Positions 7,165 through 7,938 of a stretch of DNA of 7,938 bases are shown in pieces (positions within the stretch are counted from its first letter, which is position 1; every line of letters starts with the position of its first letter). Source of the stretch: Bacteroidales bacterium (lineage in GTDB: Bacteria; Bacteroidota; Bacteroidia; Bacteroidales; UBA932); contig JAFROA010000445.1 in assembly GCA_017429885.1 (NCBI GenBank), positions 1-7,938 of the forward strand, in the 5' to 3' direction. The position numbers and the translations under genes were made by a program. The notes under the pieces are model-generated. The model did not search any database. It saw only the letters and a list, made by a program, of their open reading frames with translations, and was not told the origin of the DNA.

Positions 7165-7938
7165 TTAGAAATCTCCCAAAGTCTCCGGCAATTGGGCCAA
7201 CGCCACCTTGCACTGATCGTCGTTAGGAACGCTCCCATGCCATTTGTGGGTACCGGCCATGAAGTCCACGCCATGCCCCATCTCGGTGGTGAACAGGATC
7301 ATTATAGGCTTGCCTTTGCCGACCAGTTCCTTGGCCTTGGCGAAAGCCTCGAGAATCTTATCCATATCATGTCCGTCAGCGGAGATGGTCTCCCATCCGA
7401 AGGCCTGCCATTTCGCGGCAAGGTCTCCCAGACCGGCTACAGACTCGGTTGTTCCGTCTATCTGCTGTCCGTTCACATCCGTCATGGCAATGAGGTTGTC
7501 AACCTTGTGATGGGCGGCGAACATGGCGGCCTCCCAAATCTGGCCTTCCTCGGACTCTCCATCACCACAAAGCACGTACACATTGTGATTATCCTTAGTG
7601 GATTTCTTGCCGAGAGCCATTCCGACGGCAACTGAAAGCCCCTGACCCAGCGATCCCGCGGCCTGGAACACTCCCGGAAGTCCTTTCCTCACGGAAGGAT
7701 GTCCCTGGAGGCGGGTCCCGAACTTGCGGAAACTGGCCAACTCAGAGATCGGGAAATATCCGGCTCTTGAGAGGATTGAATAATACATGGGGGTGAGGTG
7801 CCCGGCGGAGAGGATGAAAGTGTCCTGACCAGCTCCCTCACGGGTCCAGGTGGCTGGATCCTGATCCATGACTTCAAAATAGAGTGCAGTCATGAAATCC
7901 GTGCTGCTCATGGAACCGCCCGGATGTCCGGACTTGGC
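7165..7938 (-). CDS. Transketolase, N-terminal subunit (5' end cut by right edge)
   Basis: Thiamine-diphosphate-binding half of the split transketolase. The frame stays open through 7938; the first visible residues are AKSGHPGGS, the conserved transketolase start with its active-site histidine, so about 20-30 residues are missing upstream. The 257 visible residues include the SAGHLTPMYY segment, LQGHPS with a second conserved histidine, PGVFQAAGSLGQGLSVAVGMALG, and the ThDP/Mg2+ motif GDGESEEGQIWEA ending in TDVNGQ about 28 residues on. It ends soon after HGVDFMAGTHKWHGSVPND, where classical single-chain transketolases continue into the PYR domain. An internal ATG at 7911 could be mistaken for the start, but the conserved GHPG lies upstream of it. 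It is followed 12 bp later by the C-terminal subunit. The promoter is outside the window. Confidence 0.94.
   Translation of the reverse strand, partial: AKSGHPGGSMSSTDFMTALYFEVMDQDPATWTREGAGQDTFILSAGHLTPMYYSILSRAGYFPISELASFRKFGTRLQGHPSVRKGLPGVFQAAGSLGQGLSVAVGMALGKKSTKDNHNVYVLCGDGESEEGQIWEAAMFAAHHKVDNLIAMTDVNGQQIDGTTESVAGLGDLAAKWQAFGWETISADGHDMDKILEAFAKAKELVGKGKPIMILFTTEMGHGVDFMAGTHKWHGSVPNDDQCKVALAQLPETLGDF

Overview
The window reads as chromosomal housekeeping DNA from a member of the Bacteroidota, most likely order Bacteroidales. Reasons: (i) several genes are preceded by TAnnTTTG boxes, the -7 element specific to this phylum, two of them with a TTG/TTTG -33 element exactly 20 nt upstream; (ii) most starts lack a recognisable Shine-Dalgarno sequence; (iii) the protein families fit (SPOR-domain protein, LEA14-like lipoprotein, Bacteroidota-type MiaB, RpoN and Upp). 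Genus cannot be fixed from sequence alone. Coding density is very high: nine genes, no intergenic gap above about 165 bp, and no stretch over 300 bp without a gene.

Layout. Left block, minus strand: miaB (tRNA ms2i6A37 methylthiotransferase) followed 18 bp later by glpK (glycerol kinase), which runs off the left edge after 268 codons. A compact 86-bp divergent promoter region separates miaB from a tightly packed plus-strand operon: LEA14-like lipoprotein, SPOR-domain secreted protein (4-bp ATGA overlap) and rpoN (sigma-54, 3 nt spacer). rpoN meets upp (uracil phosphoribosyltransferase, minus strand) tail to tail, with the two stop codons sharing the palindrome CTATAG. upp has the best promoter in the window. 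Beyond it lies radC (JAMM-family RadC/YeeS-like protein, minus). Right block, minus strand: a split transketolase, N-terminal ThDP-binding subunit (cut by the right edge) followed by the C-terminal subunit.

How the genes work together. glpK feeds glycerol into lower glycolysis, the split transketolase serves the non-oxidative pentose phosphate pathway, and upp salvages uracil using PRPP, which derives from pentose phosphates. The lipoprotein and SPOR protein are envelope proteins apparently co-transcribed with a global alternative sigma factor.

The most unusual item is non-coding: a ~127-bp structured element between the transketolase genes and radC (6067-6193). It has an outer stem of about 25 bp enclosing a very GC-rich core with at least two strong hairpins. 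It resembles a dispersed structured repeat and/or a bidirectional terminator, and its left arm appears to supply the -33 box of the radC promoter. Two proteins carry departures in otherwise conserved active-site loops: RadC (JAMM serine to glycine) and Upp (PRPP loop DPxxATG to DSMIASG). I did not find a defence system, mobile gene, CRISPR array or RNA gene, and I do not think the window holds a new multigene system.
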